Shown piece after piece: positions 12,996 to 27,691 of a stretch of DNA of 64,000 nucleotides (positions are counted from its first letter, which is position 1; each line of letters starts with the position of its first letter). The stretch is from Temnothorax longispinosus. Its lineage: Eukaryota > Arthropoda > Insecta > Hymenoptera > Formicidae. The notes beneath the pieces are model-generated. The model saw nothing but the letters and a program-made list of their open reading frames with translations, was not told the DNA's origin and ran no database searches. The stretch is taken from NCBI RefSeq assembly GCF_030848805.1, contig NC_092359.1:16605102-16669101 (forward strand), written 5' to 3'. A program made the translations under genes and the position numbers.

Positions 12996-14195
12996 TATAA
13001 CTTTATATCTGTATCAATGGCATTTATGGTATCTTGGATTTATAACTGTTAGATATACATATAATTTCAATAGGTTGTGTTCGATACGCGAAAGTACACT
13101 GAAGCGGCACGCGACCGATGCGTGTTCGCATGTTGATCGAAGGAGTTCACGATCGTGAGGAGACAAAGCGCGGAGCTCACTCACGTCGCGGACTCCGGAG
13201 CGCGAGGTTCCTTTTGTTCGAGATCTCACACATGTAGCGTTTAGATAAACTTGTAATAAACTGTTGAATATACCACACAAGTGATTCTTGACCACGCGCC
13301 TAAACTTTCTAATCCAACAATAACAAATTCTAAAAAAATTATAAAGACAAATCTCAAGTAACTTGTTTGATAAAATATAAATGAAGATGAAGGAAATCGA
13401 CGAACATTCGATATATATATAAATAAACGAGTGACGACGAATAATACAATGATTCTCTAGCCGTCGTGATAATCTCAATACTATCACCTTGCGTTCGAAA
13501 ACTTTGAGTTTTAACGTTGCAATATTAAAGAGACGGCGATTTTATCCCAGTCGCGACCTAAATTCTCTCAAATAACTGTCTATACGTGCAATACAAAATC
13601 TTCAAAACGGATAACCGGGATAACCGAATATCGTTCCGAAATATCGTGCGCGTGCGTTTTTCATTATCATAACCATATGCATACCTACATTTGAATTATT
13701 TTCTTTGCGAAATTCACGTGCTGATAATATAGACTTGAGCCAGAAAACTTTTATTATTTGAGTAAATAATTCTCGAGACATTGGCCGTAAAGGTGAAAAG
13801 ATCAATTTTGAATCAATTGAGAAATGCACGTGAAAATTTTGTGACCTCGTTTTAGAATCGTTCTGTATTTCCAGTGCTACAATTCTTACATATATCTGCC
13901 AGTTAGCAGATCGCAAACACGAAACTTTTGACGTTGATTCGCTTGGCTAATAAAGAAATAGGGCATGTTAGTGGACGAGCAAGACGTCAGAGCAGACAAT
14001 CTGAAATGCAAAAAAGAGATCTAATGTGCTATGCAGAGCGTGTCTATTCTCAACTGCGGAATCATATCCGTTTTTCGCTTTTTCATAGTAAAAATTTAAA
14101 TAACATCTTTTCCAAAATTGTTCAATACTAGATATATTTCCCAAGTCACTGCACACTGGCATTGAGCATCGAACATCAGGTTAAAACAAAGCACG
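12996..14195. other. Non-coding stretch
   Basis: A 157-codon minus-strand frame at 13014-13487 is the longest open frame here. It is rich in Arg, Ile, Tyr and Ser with no recognisable domain, and part of it crosses a CpG-rich patch at about 13090-13220. It is treated as chance. Confidence 0.4.
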
Positions 14196-14199
14196 CTTG

Positions 14200-14850
14200 G
14201 CTCGGAGCATTCTGTATACGTCGTCAATGATACTTTCGTCTGTCGGCATCTCTTGAAGCGTTTCGTCATAACTTCCTCGACGTAAGAGGGTTCCTTTAAG
14301 ACACGGGGAACTGGAAACATCGGCTTATCTCCGTGCTGTCGCCTAAGCAGATGAGAATATTGCAGCGAGCGAGCGAGCACATTCACCCGATACGAACTCA
14401 CGGACGGGGGATGATCCCTCTGGGTAGAGTTCTTCGCGAAATTCGAGTCGTGAGATGAAAGCACAAAGAATTTACTGCGTTCTCGCGGTGTAAGGGAGGG
14501 CTGAGGGGAGGGGAAGAGGAGACGCGGGCTCTTATCGCGCGCGGAAAACGCAACGAGAGGAACGCGCTTTAATCCCGTACCGCCCATAAATACCCGTTAC
14601 GCTGTAAGAAGACCGGCGGGGATTTATTGCGCGCTTTACTTCGGCGAGAATGGAGATTCGACGGGAAAACGCAAGCAACGAAATTACCGGCGCATCGCGG
14701 TGCGCTAACTGTTAAGAGAAGCAGGAAGCTCGAATCCTCCCTTGTTTCGTCGTCACAATACGACGGCAATGCGGTTGGATGGAATTAACACGCGTTGGAA
14801 CTTCGAATGCAATGTTTCGTCGAGCGAGAGAGATAAGTGAAGTGGCGTTC
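14200..14850. other. CpG-rich stretch, possible promoter or first-exon region
   Basis: CG, GCGC and CGCGC runs are dense (for example near 14520-14545 and 14640-14700). A 163-codon minus-strand frame at 14096-14587 spans part of it and lacks recognisable domains. No splice pattern or start signal was fixed. Confidence 0.25.
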
Positions 14851-14965
14851 CAACCGGCGAAAAGAAAAAGAGAAGAATAGTCGCAAAAATGTCAAAACGT
14901 TGTCTCCGCGGCAAGCTCGTTGCTCAACGAGTGAAACGGAGGATCAGTATTATATCCGATAAAAT

Positions 14966-14993
14966 TGAGAGAGAAAGAGAGAGAGAGAGAGAG
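14966..14993. repeat. (GA)n microsatellite
   Basis: A short GA run with one GAAA interruption. Confidence 0.85.
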
Positions 14994-17900
14994 GTTTCCT
15001 ACTTGTGGAAAATTTTCTCGAGGACAAACGTATAATAATTCAAAGCTGCAGGAGGGATTAATTAATAAGCTCATAATTAATAAGATCCACGAATATTTAA
15101 TTTCATAATTAAGTTATGGACCCTGCAAATTATGGATTTGATCGATCCTAGCTGCAAATACCACGCTGGTTATATTTAAGTTCACGGATTTAAAAAAGTT
15201 CCATAATAAAGATTTTTAGATTCTTCCGTCCGTAAGAGGACTTTTTTCCTCCGCTCACAGCTTACGATGTTGTTTTTGGCACTTAGCTGACGTACGACTT
15301 CTACTTTTCGTTTGCGGAGAGAGAGAGGTTTTACACCGTCGTTAAGTATTCACGTCCCCGAGTTAGGAGCTGAAAGCCAAGGAACGCGGGAAATCACGTA
15401 ACGGATCGTACCTACATACACGACCAGAGCGAATGGTACGTTCCCCGGGAACTCGTGGCGTATGTAACGCGAGGTCTCCCAAGGTGCATCCCACCCCCAG
15501 TATAGCTATCGCCGAGCTTGCACGTACTACGCGGACCGACAAGAATGTCAACATGCCGGCATGCGATAGTAGATACTGATGCCGCGCCTGGTAGGAGCGT
15601 ATGTACGTAAAGCTCGCACATTAGAGACGATAATGGGCAGGAGATGACGGCGGGTGACGGCCATCGTGCAAATTCACGTAAAGTAAAATTTATACCGCTA
15701 CTCCCCTACGGCTGTCTCCCTTGTTTGAATACTATACACAGTATACATAAAGCAGAGATATATAAGGGAAAGAAAAATAGATATTGAGATACGACGGTAA
15801 GAGAATAATCCGAGATAAGAGGGTGGAATTAATTGCGATCGGTTAAAGAAAAGGAGGAAAATGGGAAAACGTTTGTCTACCCCCAGATAAATCTTACATC
15901 TTATGTGCTGTAATTACTGAGAGAAAACGAACTCTATACTTCGTCTTGTAAACAATAACGTAAAATGAAGGAGATGAAACTGAAGATAGCAAATTACAAG
16001 AAACAAAAGAAAATTGAAAGAGGGAGAAAGGAAATGTTGCGAGCTTGTTACAGGTAGAAGACTGCCGTTAGTTTAATTTCTCTTTTATCCCAAACGTCAA
16101 ATTGAGATAGCGGCATAATTGTTTTTTTTTCGCGGATTAGCTGATCTTTAAATTAAGAAGCTCAGGTTAAGAAGGAGGAAGAATGAAGCAAGTCGGATCA
16201 AAAGAATTTTCAATCTAGATGTTACCTTTTAATTTTATGCCGTCTTTTATTAAAACGAAGGTTGGGTATCGTACATCGAAACAAGCAGCGAAACAGCAAA
16301 ATGATTCCTTCGCTTTATATAAGCAACCGGGCGTAACAATGGGAAAACACAATGTAAAAAACGGTGTTTCTTGTTAGCACGCAAGAAACTCGCTCGTTAT
16401 GAAATAATCGTACGGTTACTCTTCTAAAGCTGCGAATGCGGGCGCTTTTAAATTAGCCATTGTGAGCGGACGTTAATTTGTAAAGAAATGAAGTAAACGG
16501 AGCGCGGAAAAGTTCGCGGGAGGAAATTACGTTTAATCGATCGAACTTCGTTTTAATGAAAGAACTTTAATCGGAGAAACATTCTTGTCGGACATTTGTG
16601 TTAACGATATTATCAAACGTAGGTGCACAAGAGCAATTTGCGATAAAAATCCCCGTTATTGAGACAGCGAGAACGGATATTAAGCACGTGTCCGCTAAGA
16701 CTTTCCATGGCGGCTCTCGAAATCGATCCTCGTCAACCTTGCAAAATTCATGTTCTCGCTTTCAAAGATCGTGGTTACCTCTAGCGCGTATCCCGTAAAT
16801 CCGGTGAGCGATAAATTCATGACGCGCCGGAGATAGTCGATTACTTGTCCATCGGCGAGCTCGGACAGGTCGTAAAAGTCCAAATTTGCGATCGTCGAGA
16901 TAGTATATCACCACGATGCGCTCTAAGCGGATTGTATATCAGAAAGATGTCATTTTCCATTTTCGCGCAACATATTTTATGAGCGTGCGATGTATAAAAC
17001 TCATATGCAGGCAACTTTCTCACCATTTCGAATATCACGTTGATATCGGATCAGATATTATCATTTTACGCCGCTGCACCGCTGAGCTCAGCAAATCCGT
17101 GTAAAATTTTCACTTTTCACCTTTCGCTCCTACACGAGGATTACACCCGATCGATTCCGCGGATAAACATGACGAAAATACAAACCGCTTTCGATGAGAG
17201 AGAGAGAGATTAGCAGCTTTATCCAAATATTATTATTCCTTTTCACGGTTCACATTAAACTGCAATCCGAAATGATCATTATTACTTATTTGCGCGAAGA
17301 AATGTTGAACGTATTCTAAATTCTTGGTATTTACACTTTAATTACATTTCACGAACTGCGTGGAGTTGTACTTTCTACCTTCACGATAGAAGTAATACTG
17401 AGAGGCAAAAAAATAATTCGCAATCGCATCGCTGATTTACCGTATGAAGGAAGACCGCGGTCGAGAAAAAGTAATTTATCTCTGTCTCTCTCTTTGCAAG
17501 AGAAAACTCCCGAAAAGAGAGTTTTTCCTTAACTCACTACAGATACTCGTGTCCAAGCTTCTCATCCATTTTCCCCGCCATCGCGCCATTCAGCACGAGC
17601 TCGTTACATAAATATACAGAGTTTTCAAGTGCGTTAAAGTTTAATAATATACTCTTTAGCAAAACTATACAATGAATTTCTCTGCGGGGAACATGTTAAG
17701 TCTGATTAGTTAATAGAAGATATATAGTTAACAGTGAGAATTAAGAGATTTTCGCGGAACTTGAATTTTGTAAAATATACATGAGTAACTCGCGCTGAAT
17801 TATGGACTTCAACAGACCTTCAAATGAGTGCTTATTTTTGCATGAAATGCTAATAGTCAATTATTTAACAACTCAATAAAATAAAAAAGCGTTAGAACTA

Positions 17901-18384
17901 TTCCATTTCCTTACTTTACGCTTTTAGATAAGTGAAATACAAAGACGCAATTAATGTTTCATGGCTGAATCACATAAAAAACATATCTGTATAAATGCAA
18001 TGTTCATTTTGCATCAAGATGTAACAAATTAAAAAATTATGAAATTTTTTTCGCATAATATTACGCTTGTCCTTATTAAAAATACGCATTAAAGACTTTT
18101 ATACAATTTTTGCCGCATAAAAAAATATTCGCGCGAACGTAAATAAATTAAATCACAAAAAATTGAGCGGCCATATTACATACACGACATGTATATTTAT
18201 TTAGTCCGAACAGTTCTGCATTGCGGAAAACCACGTATTTCACAAGTAGTATTATTCATGTTTTTAACAACCACATTGTAAACTATGGCCAAGTAACGCT
18301 GCGTATCTAATGCCCACTAACGAGGCTTTCTCAACATCATATATATGTATATGCACGAAAGCTATTATGCAAGTTTGAAAGTAG

Positions 18385-18415
<31 letters not shown>

Positions 18416-20200
18416 GTATACTATATACTCGAAACGCACCACTTCACACTCTAACCAAAGTTTCAAAGGATCTAATAAGCATTCGCCACCGCAAACAATT
18501 GTGTTACAGCGGAACAAACGCGTTACAAACGTACAAGGAAAATCAGAGGGAAGTCCAATAAATTACCGGTATCTCCTCCTGGTATCGTGCAATTCATCCA
18601 AGCACACCCCTCGAGCAATATGCTGTACTACAGGTTGGTGCCAAACTACTAATTTTCGTTTGTGACGCTTTTAATTAATTTAGAGCCTCACAACTTTTCC
18701 TTAATTCTCCTCCCTCTTTAGCAAGGAAATAATTTGATAATATTGTGTAACATAATTTATTATTATACTCCAGAACTCAATCTAGGTACATACATATATA
18801 TACATATATATGTATTGTATTGTGTAAATATAATAAAATTCATAAAACTATAAAGAAAAAAATCTTATTTTTATTTTTTTGCTTGATTTTAAATGCATTT
18901 TACTATTATGTTGAAACTTTGAGTTATTAATACTTTAAGTACGTATCCGAGAATAGAAAAATCGCGATAGAGAGATATGTTCTTCAACAAATTTCTGCTG
19001 AAGAAAAATCGATTGCAGTTTTCTCGAGGACGAAGATTCATCCAGCGGAGAATTTAAAATCATTTTGATGTATAAAATCACCCTGTAGATAGCATGGCAC
19101 GAGGTCGCCGGCTGATGGAAACGTCAATATGTTAAAGTTATAGAACGACGAAAAATTATCGGATTTAAACGAACGGGACACGCGAAACAATCGTCAAGAT
19201 AATATGTATCCATCGATACGTAGTGATATGCGCTCGAACGAACGTGCGAAAGATATAATAATTTATGAGCGTGAAAGAGGGAGCGGTATACCCAAAATCA
19301 ATCAATCTGGCGTTATCATCGATGCGCGTGAGACAAGCCTACAAGGCTATAATAAAAATTAATGTCTGACGTAGACGTAGCGCTAAGAAAGCAAAAAAAG
19401 AGACAAACGATCTGGAAACCGGCTGGGAAAAGGGCTGGTCGCGAGAATCGCGACGGAGGAAAGTGCCTGGCACAGAAATAACAGTTCGATAACAGGTTTT
19501 GTTCTCACTTGGATAACTCACGTGGTTATTCGCTACGACGAATCGACCTTCTCTTGGATCTCTCCGCGGACCTGTGCAACATATTTTTTGAGAATCCTGA
19601 AAGGAGGACACCGTGTGAAAACGCGCTTTTATTTCATTTCGACCACTCGAGATTTTAATGGAAGTGCTTGCGCACTCCTGTGTAATAGCTATAAGTCGTC
19701 TACTTTTACATCCACTGAAGCCATTATCTCCAAAGATTCACCCGTTTAAGATGAAATAACCCGAAAATGAATGTTTCTTAATCGGTGTCTTTTTGCATTC
19801 AGTTTTTCGCTTTTTTTCCGTAAATGGATTCTCGCTTTAAGATACCACATCAAATATATGTTTCACTAAAGTACAAGGAAATAAAAAAGGCTTCTCTTTT
19901 TTAGAAGATTTGAATTGAAATTAAAAATCATTCATATAATTATAAATTTCTATATAAATTATGCAGCGCATAACATTTCGCATAATATCAATCCTCATGT
20001 TTCAATAATCTTGCTGATAAAGGTAGCTAAATATTAATATTTTACTATCCAATTTGCAAAGGTAGATAATTTAATATTAGTTTCTCGTAGCCAATTTGCA
20101 TCGTCGATAAGCTCGACGTCGATCGACCAATTTATGCAACAGGAATATCTCTGTTAGAACTAAAGACAATCAGCGGTAAAGGAAATGACGGTATATATAA
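14994..20200. other. Non-coding stretch
   Basis: No gene was recognised in about 5.2 kb. Open frames are all under 110 codons and without domains. Short TA-rich repeats lie at about 18385-18422 and 18790-18815. The portion at about 16430-17200 is moderately CpG-rich. No transposon termini were found. Confidence 0.4.
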
Positions 20201-20219
20201 GAATATATATTATATATAT

Positions 20220-20264
<45 letters not shown>
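20201..20264. repeat. AT palindrome followed by a (CT)n microsatellite
   Basis: An AAGAATATATA/TATATATTCTT palindrome at about 20199-20224 runs directly into about 20 CT dinucleotides (20223-20264). Confidence 0.85.
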
Positions 20265-20267
<3 letters not shown>

Positions 20268-22050
20268 ATATACATATTTAGAACGGGAGGGAGGGGAGAG
20301 AGAAATTCAGGGGGCAGTGCAATGAAATCGGCGCGTACCCGGAAGTGACATATCCGGCTGCTTGCGGTAGGTCAGGCACGTACGTAACCAATATTCAGAG
20401 TGTTCATGTGGCATACCAAAGACTTTCCACGACCACCACGGGGCCAACTAGCCACGAATCTCGTCCCACGGGTCGGCGTCTGCACAACCCCTCAGCATCC
20501 GGGTTCGAGAAACCAGGATTCCGTGTTGGCATGCTCGTCGGCTCTCCCCTTCCTCTTACACTGACCATCGCGCGCCCAAACTACCCTTCGACCAACGACC
20601 TACTAACCAGCTTCGGTTACCCTAACCGGCGGAATACAATGTCCACTACTGCCATGGTATTTAAACTATTTGAGCGTGACACGAGTTAAGTAATGGACGA
20701 TGTTGTTCCGCCGAGAAAATTAACCGACTAATTTGACCAATCAATTTGTCGTCTCGTTCATTCTCGTTTTGTAAAATATACACGCACATTGAGCCATTAT
20801 TATCAAAGCAATCATTGAGAATGAGTTTCACAGGATTAATACGAATCACGAATACTTGCATTATTCAGCGTCTATGATTTTCTTTTTGCTTGAAACGCGC
20901 ATTGGACGAGCGTCGATCAATTTCTAGACAGATTTTCGTTTCAAAGAAAATAAAAATCTTGTTATAATCAGGAAAAAGAATTTTGCAATCTAAAAATTTC
21001 GATATAAAATTCAATTCAGAAATATGGCTTATAATCAGTAATATTTACACAATTATATTTCATGCACAACGCGTGCATAAAATTGCACTGAAATTGGACT
21101 AAGGTTACCTAATAAATTTTATGATTCGAGACATTTAAAATATAAACAGATTTTACATTCTTAATGCTATGTGATTGTAAAATATACGAAATAGTATAAA
21201 ATAATATCGAAAAAGAAAGAAAAAATAAAGAATTTTTTTACCCACGCAAATAATGAACGAAATGAACGCTAAGCTTCTTTCTTGTTCTAAGCTTCGTTCT
21301 ACAGCGATATTGGTTCTTTCAATTTGTAACTTTGCAAGACGAAAGCAGGTTGCATTAGGTAGCAGAATTGACTATCCACCTTCCGCCTTGTGAACAAGAA
21401 AGTTTTAATTGGCTCTAGTGGCAAACGCGATCGTTCGACAAAACCGCCGTATCAGCTCACAAATACGATTGATATAAATTAGTAATGGAGAGAGATAGAG
21501 AATGGAAAGGAGATAAGCGCTTTGGAATACAAAATCTATTCTTTTAAAAAATATAAGAGAGAAAGCGTAAATGTGTGTATACATTTAAAAAGACATCACT
21601 ATAGTATAAATAAGGTAAAATAATAAAAAAAATGGCTAATTTCCGTGTATGTAGGTATACGTGTTGCAAGCTGCTTAAAGTAAGAGTGAAATGAAAGAAT
21701 TGAAATAACAAAAATGGAGCAAAATAAAAAGATAATAAAAAAGATATAAAAAGTAAAAAATAAATAATAATTAGCAAAAAAAAATCTTAAATAGTTATTA
21801 TCGATTGATACAATTTTCGAGAATAATAGCAGTTTAAAGACAAAAAAAAATAGAATTGTAAATATCAATTAACGCAGTCTAAAATCGAGAAATGCATCGA
21901 AAGAAACAGATTTAAAAAGAAATACAAAATACGTGTTTATCGAATTTTGCGCGTATGTCGAAAAAAAAACAGCAATGAAATGACAGCGACGCTTATTATG
22001 CAGTAAAAGAAAATCTTTCGCGTTCATCATCGTCGCACTGTCGTCTCTCG
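20265..22050. other. Non-coding stretch
   Basis: The segment at 20300-20690 has balanced composition and a 114-codon plus-strand frame (20345-20689) rich in Ser, Thr, Pro and Arg. I do not recognise it, and it has no upstream signal. The segment at 21540-21880 is A-rich. Confidence 0.4.
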
Positions 22051-22295
22051 ATGACCTTCTTTAAGATAGGATTAAAAGGATTCTTACGTTATCCTTGCTC
22101 GAATGAGCAACGGCTAAAACCCCTCTTCTTCCGCTCATGGAAGCCTGCGTGTCGAGCAACCACGCTTGTGCACACATACAAAAGCCCGACCCGGGCTTTT
22201 GTTCCCCTTTCGCTTTTAAGTTCGCCGATGAAGTTCGAGAATACGAATGAAACCCAGACCCTTGTGTTAGCGACCATATACGCGCGACATTTCAA

Positions 22296-22383
22296 GAAAC
22301 GAAAGAGAGAGAAAGACGGAGAAAGAGAATGAGAGGCAGAGAGAAAGAACAGAAGGGGAGAGAGAGAGCCAAGAAGAGACAAA
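22296..22383. repeat. Polypurine tract
   Basis: An almost continuous A/G run on the plus strand with GAGAGA and GAAAGA blocks. The long frames on the opposite strand here (rich in Ser, Leu, Phe) are its translations. Confidence 0.7.
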
Positions 22384-22929
22384 CATACTAAAGGAAGAGA
22401 TGAATGCAGACTTGCAGTCGAGACGGAGAAAAAGGACGGAGCGAAAGGAGAGAAGTTGGGATTGTTGGGAAAGGCAAGTAGAAGGAAGAAGAAGAGAAAT
22501 CGGAGCTGACGGAACGGACGGACGCGATCGTGCCATGAATGAAATGAGACTTGGACGACCGCCGGCGAAAACCAAGTGCATCCACTGCAGTCGAGTTAGT
22601 TGGCGGTGCGCGAAGGAAAACTCCGGTACGTGCCTGCGGAAAGCATAAATCCCCGACACTTGTACCAGCGGTTTATATCGGTACAGTAAGGAGATCGGCA
22701 ATAATATCGCTATGTGTGTGTCGATATCATATAAGACATAGACCGAGGACAACCAAGGCTACGGTGTGACTTGGAAGCAAGAGAGAGAGAGAGAGACGCG
22801 TGTATTACGTGCATAAACCATGCGTCATTTCAACTGCGATTTACGAAACAAAGTAAAATTTGTATACACAAATGCGTAATATATGACAGGAACCTGCAAC
22901 TTAATTTCTTTGTGCAAATATAAACGCTT

Positions 22930-23365
<436 letters not shown>

Positions 23366-24744
23366 AATGTGATATAAAAGCCTATGTTAATTAAAGTAGA
23401 TAAAGCTTCAGAATGTCAATGTCCACAATCATAAGAGATAAATGAACGGTGTGCCATTTCGAATAATTGACTAAGTTTTAAATAAGGGGCTATGTATAGC
23501 CGCTACGTGAAGCAAAAATAGCCGTCGTCCTTGCGTTAAATATCTATGAATCCACGTAACGATACGATGGCGACGTCGCGTATCGATGAAATAACTGGCT
23601 ACGCGAATTCATTGCGTAAACAACGATGTAAAGCAAATATGAACAGACTGATGCGACGTGCTTCGACAATACCATTGTTTTGTTACCATTGGCTAGGTGT
23701 AAACAGAAGCACGCATTAAAAGACAAACAATTGTAATTACAACTAATAGTCTTGAATGAAAAGAAGTGTTTAAAAAGGGTATATAAAAATGCGATCTTAT
23801 GATAAAAATGAGAAACTATGTAAGATAAAAATCATGATTTTAATCGACTAGTACAGTCTTGCCAGACGCATCAGATAGAATCTTCACGATAGCAAATAAG
23901 TCATAAAAGAATTGAATAATATATTTATCTAACTCGTCAAAATCGGACATCCTCGAGTGAAAAGTCGAACACCTAAACACGAATTTTATTTTTTAAGGTT
24001 TATTTTTAAGCCGCAGCTTAGGTGATTCGACGATAAAAAGTCCACTGCCGCGAGATTATCGGCGCGATCTACCCTTCGGCCTTCACATTTTTAAAATAAC
24101 GCCGAACTCGACCGTCAACGACGCCGATCGTGTCGCCGACTACAGGTAAGCCGTCATTAACCGGGAGACTCTGGTTACGAGGCTGAATAGAGCGCTTGAT
24201 TTCATGGTCGCGATATTATGGCTCTTGCGTGCATTTAAAAACACCTCGAAGCCGCCCTTCAACACCCATTCGCGAAATAGATTTGCACACGCTCGCTGCG
24301 AGGAGATGCTCGACGGCACGAACGAGTTTCAAAATGTAACTTCGTTTTATCTTTGCGTCTACGAATATATCTTGCGAGCGTTTTGTAAGCTCAGTCTAAA
24401 TTATTTAAACCCTTAGATGAGCTTGCCTGATATAATTTTCTATCCAACGTTCGTTAAACTTCTGTGCTTGTTACTGAAAGCATACATGGCGCATATGGAA
24501 ATTATCTATTTTTAATAAAAGAATTCGACTTTTACGGAATATCTATATGTAATGTTGAGAATGTAAAAAGTTCCATATTAAAATTAAAATAAAAAGTTAA
24601 GAGCACACTAGAATGATGTTTGCCATAGTTAAAAAGATGCGAGAGTCAGGTTATTAATAAAAAATTTACACGGTAATGGACTGTATCTCGATGATATTAA
24701 TTAACGAAATTTCTACCCACGGTTTATGTTTGTTTAGTTATATT
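23366..24744. other. Non-coding stretch
   Basis: Short open frames only, up to 70 codons, without domains. The part at about 24000-24330 is CpG-enriched. No RNA gene or element was seen. Confidence 0.4.
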
Positions 24745-25029
24745 GAGATACACGTGGTTATTTTAAATTAATCAGAGATACAAGAGCAAATAAAGAGGAA
24801 TGTGTATCCAGGTCCGTCTACATATTGATTTTTAGGGAAAACCGGGGCTCATTGGCACAAGAGGCAAGTTGGCAATGCGTTCCGTGGAGATACACGTGGT
24901 TATTTTAAATTAATCAGAGATACAAGAGCAAATAAGGAGGAATGTGTATCTAGAGGTCCGTCTACATATTGATTTTTAGGGGAGACCGGGGCTCGTTGGC
25001 ACAAGAGATAAGTTGGCAATGCGTTCCGT
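24745..25029. repeat. Two-copy tandem duplication, about 142 bp unit
   Basis: 24745-24886 and 24887-25029 both begin GAGATACACGTGGTTATTTT and end TTGGCAATGCGTTCCG. Differences are a few substitutions plus two extra bases in the second copy (TCTAGAGGTCC against TCCAGGTCC). The unit contains GGGGCTCRTTGGCACAAGAG. No open frame and no terminal repeats. Confidence 0.92.
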
Positions 25030-27650
25030 TTATGTATTTATAGCGAAAAAAACAATGAAAAAGTTATTACAAAATATCTCTTTTATGACATAGGTACTTT
25101 TCCCAAAGTTTTATTTATATCAAACAAGTATTACGATAGAAAAAGAGAAAACTCTGATTCAAGAGGTGGCAAGTAAATTTTTGAGCGTTTCAAAATATCG
25201 TATTAATGTTCTTCAGAGAAGTAAATCAAAGTGACGAATCATAATATATGTAGACTACAAATCGATGACACAATTAGCATGCTATCTTTATGTAATATAT
25301 CGCCCACTCTAAAGTGTATCCATCAGCAGTATCTATATACCTAATAAAAGAAGAAAAATCACAACATCTGATGCCGCTTCAACTTTTTATCTTTTAAATT
25401 AATGGCTATTTCAGTTTAATTATTTTTAGTTACTTTAACTATTTATCTAATTGCGCGTTACTAATTTTACTTTGATTAATTGATCATATTGTTTCGTTTG
25501 GTTGAGAAGATCATAAAAACATTTACAAAAATATATACTTGATTTAACAAGCAAAATTATTTGTTAAATCTAGTGGAACTGCTGCATTATTTTATATATC
25601 GTAAATTATTCCGTGTACCCCGTGATCTTATAACATCAAAATCTCGTTGAAAAATGAACGTTTCAAGGATTCTTGAAACGCGGGATTTTTGCCAAAGCTC
25701 CTGAAGCAAAGTGCCTTTCATGCTCGGATACCACGCCGCATCTCCGTATCTGTACGGAAATTCTTGCTTTGCAACCATTTCCGCACGCTCGAGTAGACTC
25801 CAGCAAATACCGCGATATGTTTCAGTCTTCGTGAATCACGTTCAGCCTATCTTGGCAACTCTCGCTTTGTTCTACCGCGATACTCATGCCGCGGTAACAC
25901 GCGATTCGAAATTCAGGTGAGCTCTCTCGTGAGAGGTCGAATCTACTGCCGATCGCAATCGCGGGACACAGATGCCCTCGGTATTTTTTCAATTTTCATT
26001 TTATTTGTATCATTACGAATTTATTATTTCGCTAATCGCGACTTCTTACGTAAACATGCACGTCGTGTATGATATAGCGTGACTCAATTTCTTATATGAT
26101 AATATAAGATTGGATTATTTAATTTATTGAATCGGAATCGTAACACGATATCCTTTCTTAAAAGGAATTAAATAAGATAATAAAAAACTAGCTAAAACTC
26201 TGAAGATTAAGAGACAGTTAAAAAGTAATCAAAACTTATAAAAAAAAAACATATTGGACAAGTGGCTGAAGAATTAAGATTAATCGGCTATCTAAGATTA
26301 AAATGCTGAGTTCACGAAGTCGCGGATGGGGGCATTTCACATTAAAATGCGCGGCCCCTATAGTAAACGCGCGCGCACGAATGCCAACGGCATACTCAAT
26401 TAATGTTTCACGAACTAATTTAACACGGACGGGAAATGTTCTCGCACGCTGGAAGACAAATCGAGACCTTTAAACTTTTGTTCCCGGCAATTTGCAAGAA
26501 CTTATCTCTCCGTAAGAATTTCATCTTTTCGAGAGGCAAAAATTTCGGACTTCAAGACCGGTCGAGCGTAGCCGCGCGCGGTCGCAAAATTAAGGAAACG
26601 TTAGGAGCGAGTTTAAACGCTCGCGCCGTCGTTCTTAACGATCTCCGAGAAATTAAATTCAACGACGGCCAAATCATTTAGCCGCCGCGGATTCGTTCGA
26701 ATATCGTTCGCACCGCGCACGGAAGAGTTCGACGGGATATCGTGAAACTTCAAACGCGTTGTTCCAAGTTAAATTGAGTCCTATGACAAATAAGAATTGA
26801 ATTATTCATGGCAGATCCGACACAATATCTCTTCGATATTGGCTTTATAATTTAATGGACCATTGACTCCCGACCAAACTATTAAACGTAGATACATATG
26901 TATTCTGGCTTCTACGTAACTCAATCAATTAAATTTAATGACGAGAAAGAGATAATAATTAATTTGTCAAGATCTGAATAATTTGGTTATTATAATATTA
27001 CCTTGCTATTAATATGGTTATTAATATAATAATATACAATTTATGTTTTTGTGCTCATATAAAATGTACACAATTTCCGTTCTAAACAAAATACTCTGCT
27101 ATTTCATTTATGCTGATATAATTTCCAACGTTCCTCTGTCTTTATTTTTAATCGTCATAAAGTTCTATTAAGACAATTAAATTATTGAAATTTGCATGCG
27201 TGTTTATTAAAAAAAAATATTTTATTGTCAATGTGAAACGTTAGCACTACATGTTACTTTTTTATTCTTGAAAAAACAGCAGTTTCACAACAGAATTATT
27301 TAGTGTTATAATTTTCTTTATATTCCAAAAATTGCAAAGTACTATTTCAAACAGCTTGTCGGTATATACGGATTGTCCTCTGAAATGGTTCAGGGCAGAT
27401 TCTTTTCGCGGGATGTCGTCTCCGCCTGAAAATGACTGGCATGTGTACATACACGGGGCCAAAAGCGATTCTATTGTTGGATTGAACGTTGGCGTACTCT
27501 GCTCGAGGCAGATGCTTAAATCGAGATTAAATCCAATTAAGTTCGTCATCGGTGCCTGTGCAACTCTCGTCGTACGAGAGCGATTCCCGATCTTGTCCGG
27601 CGATGAAAGAAAATCGATTACTCGCGTAGAGATGCTTCTCCGACAAGTTT
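25030..27650. other. Non-coding stretch with one CpG-rich patch
   Basis: CpG is dense at about 26430-26780, where an 81-codon plus-strand frame (26436-26681) has no recognisable domain. The rest is AT-rich. No element ends were found. Confidence 0.4.
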
Positions 27651-27651
27651 A

Positions 27652-27658
27652 TATATAA

Positions 27659-27691
<33 letters not shown>
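27652..27691. repeat. (AT)n-rich microsatellite
   Basis: Two TATATAAATA units followed by about 11 AT dinucleotides. Confidence 0.85.

Noticed and set aside
13014..13487. 157-codon minus-strand open frame
   Set aside because: Composition follows the local DNA, no domain is recognised, and a similar plus-strand frame overlaps it.
14096..14587. 163-codon minus-strand open frame
   Set aside because: It lies in CpG-rich DNA where stops are rare, shows no domain or signal peptide, and has no splice or promoter context.
19082..19092. miR-10-like string ACCCTGTAGAT
   Set aside because: Only 11 bases match, the rest of the mature sequence differs, and no hairpin flanks it.
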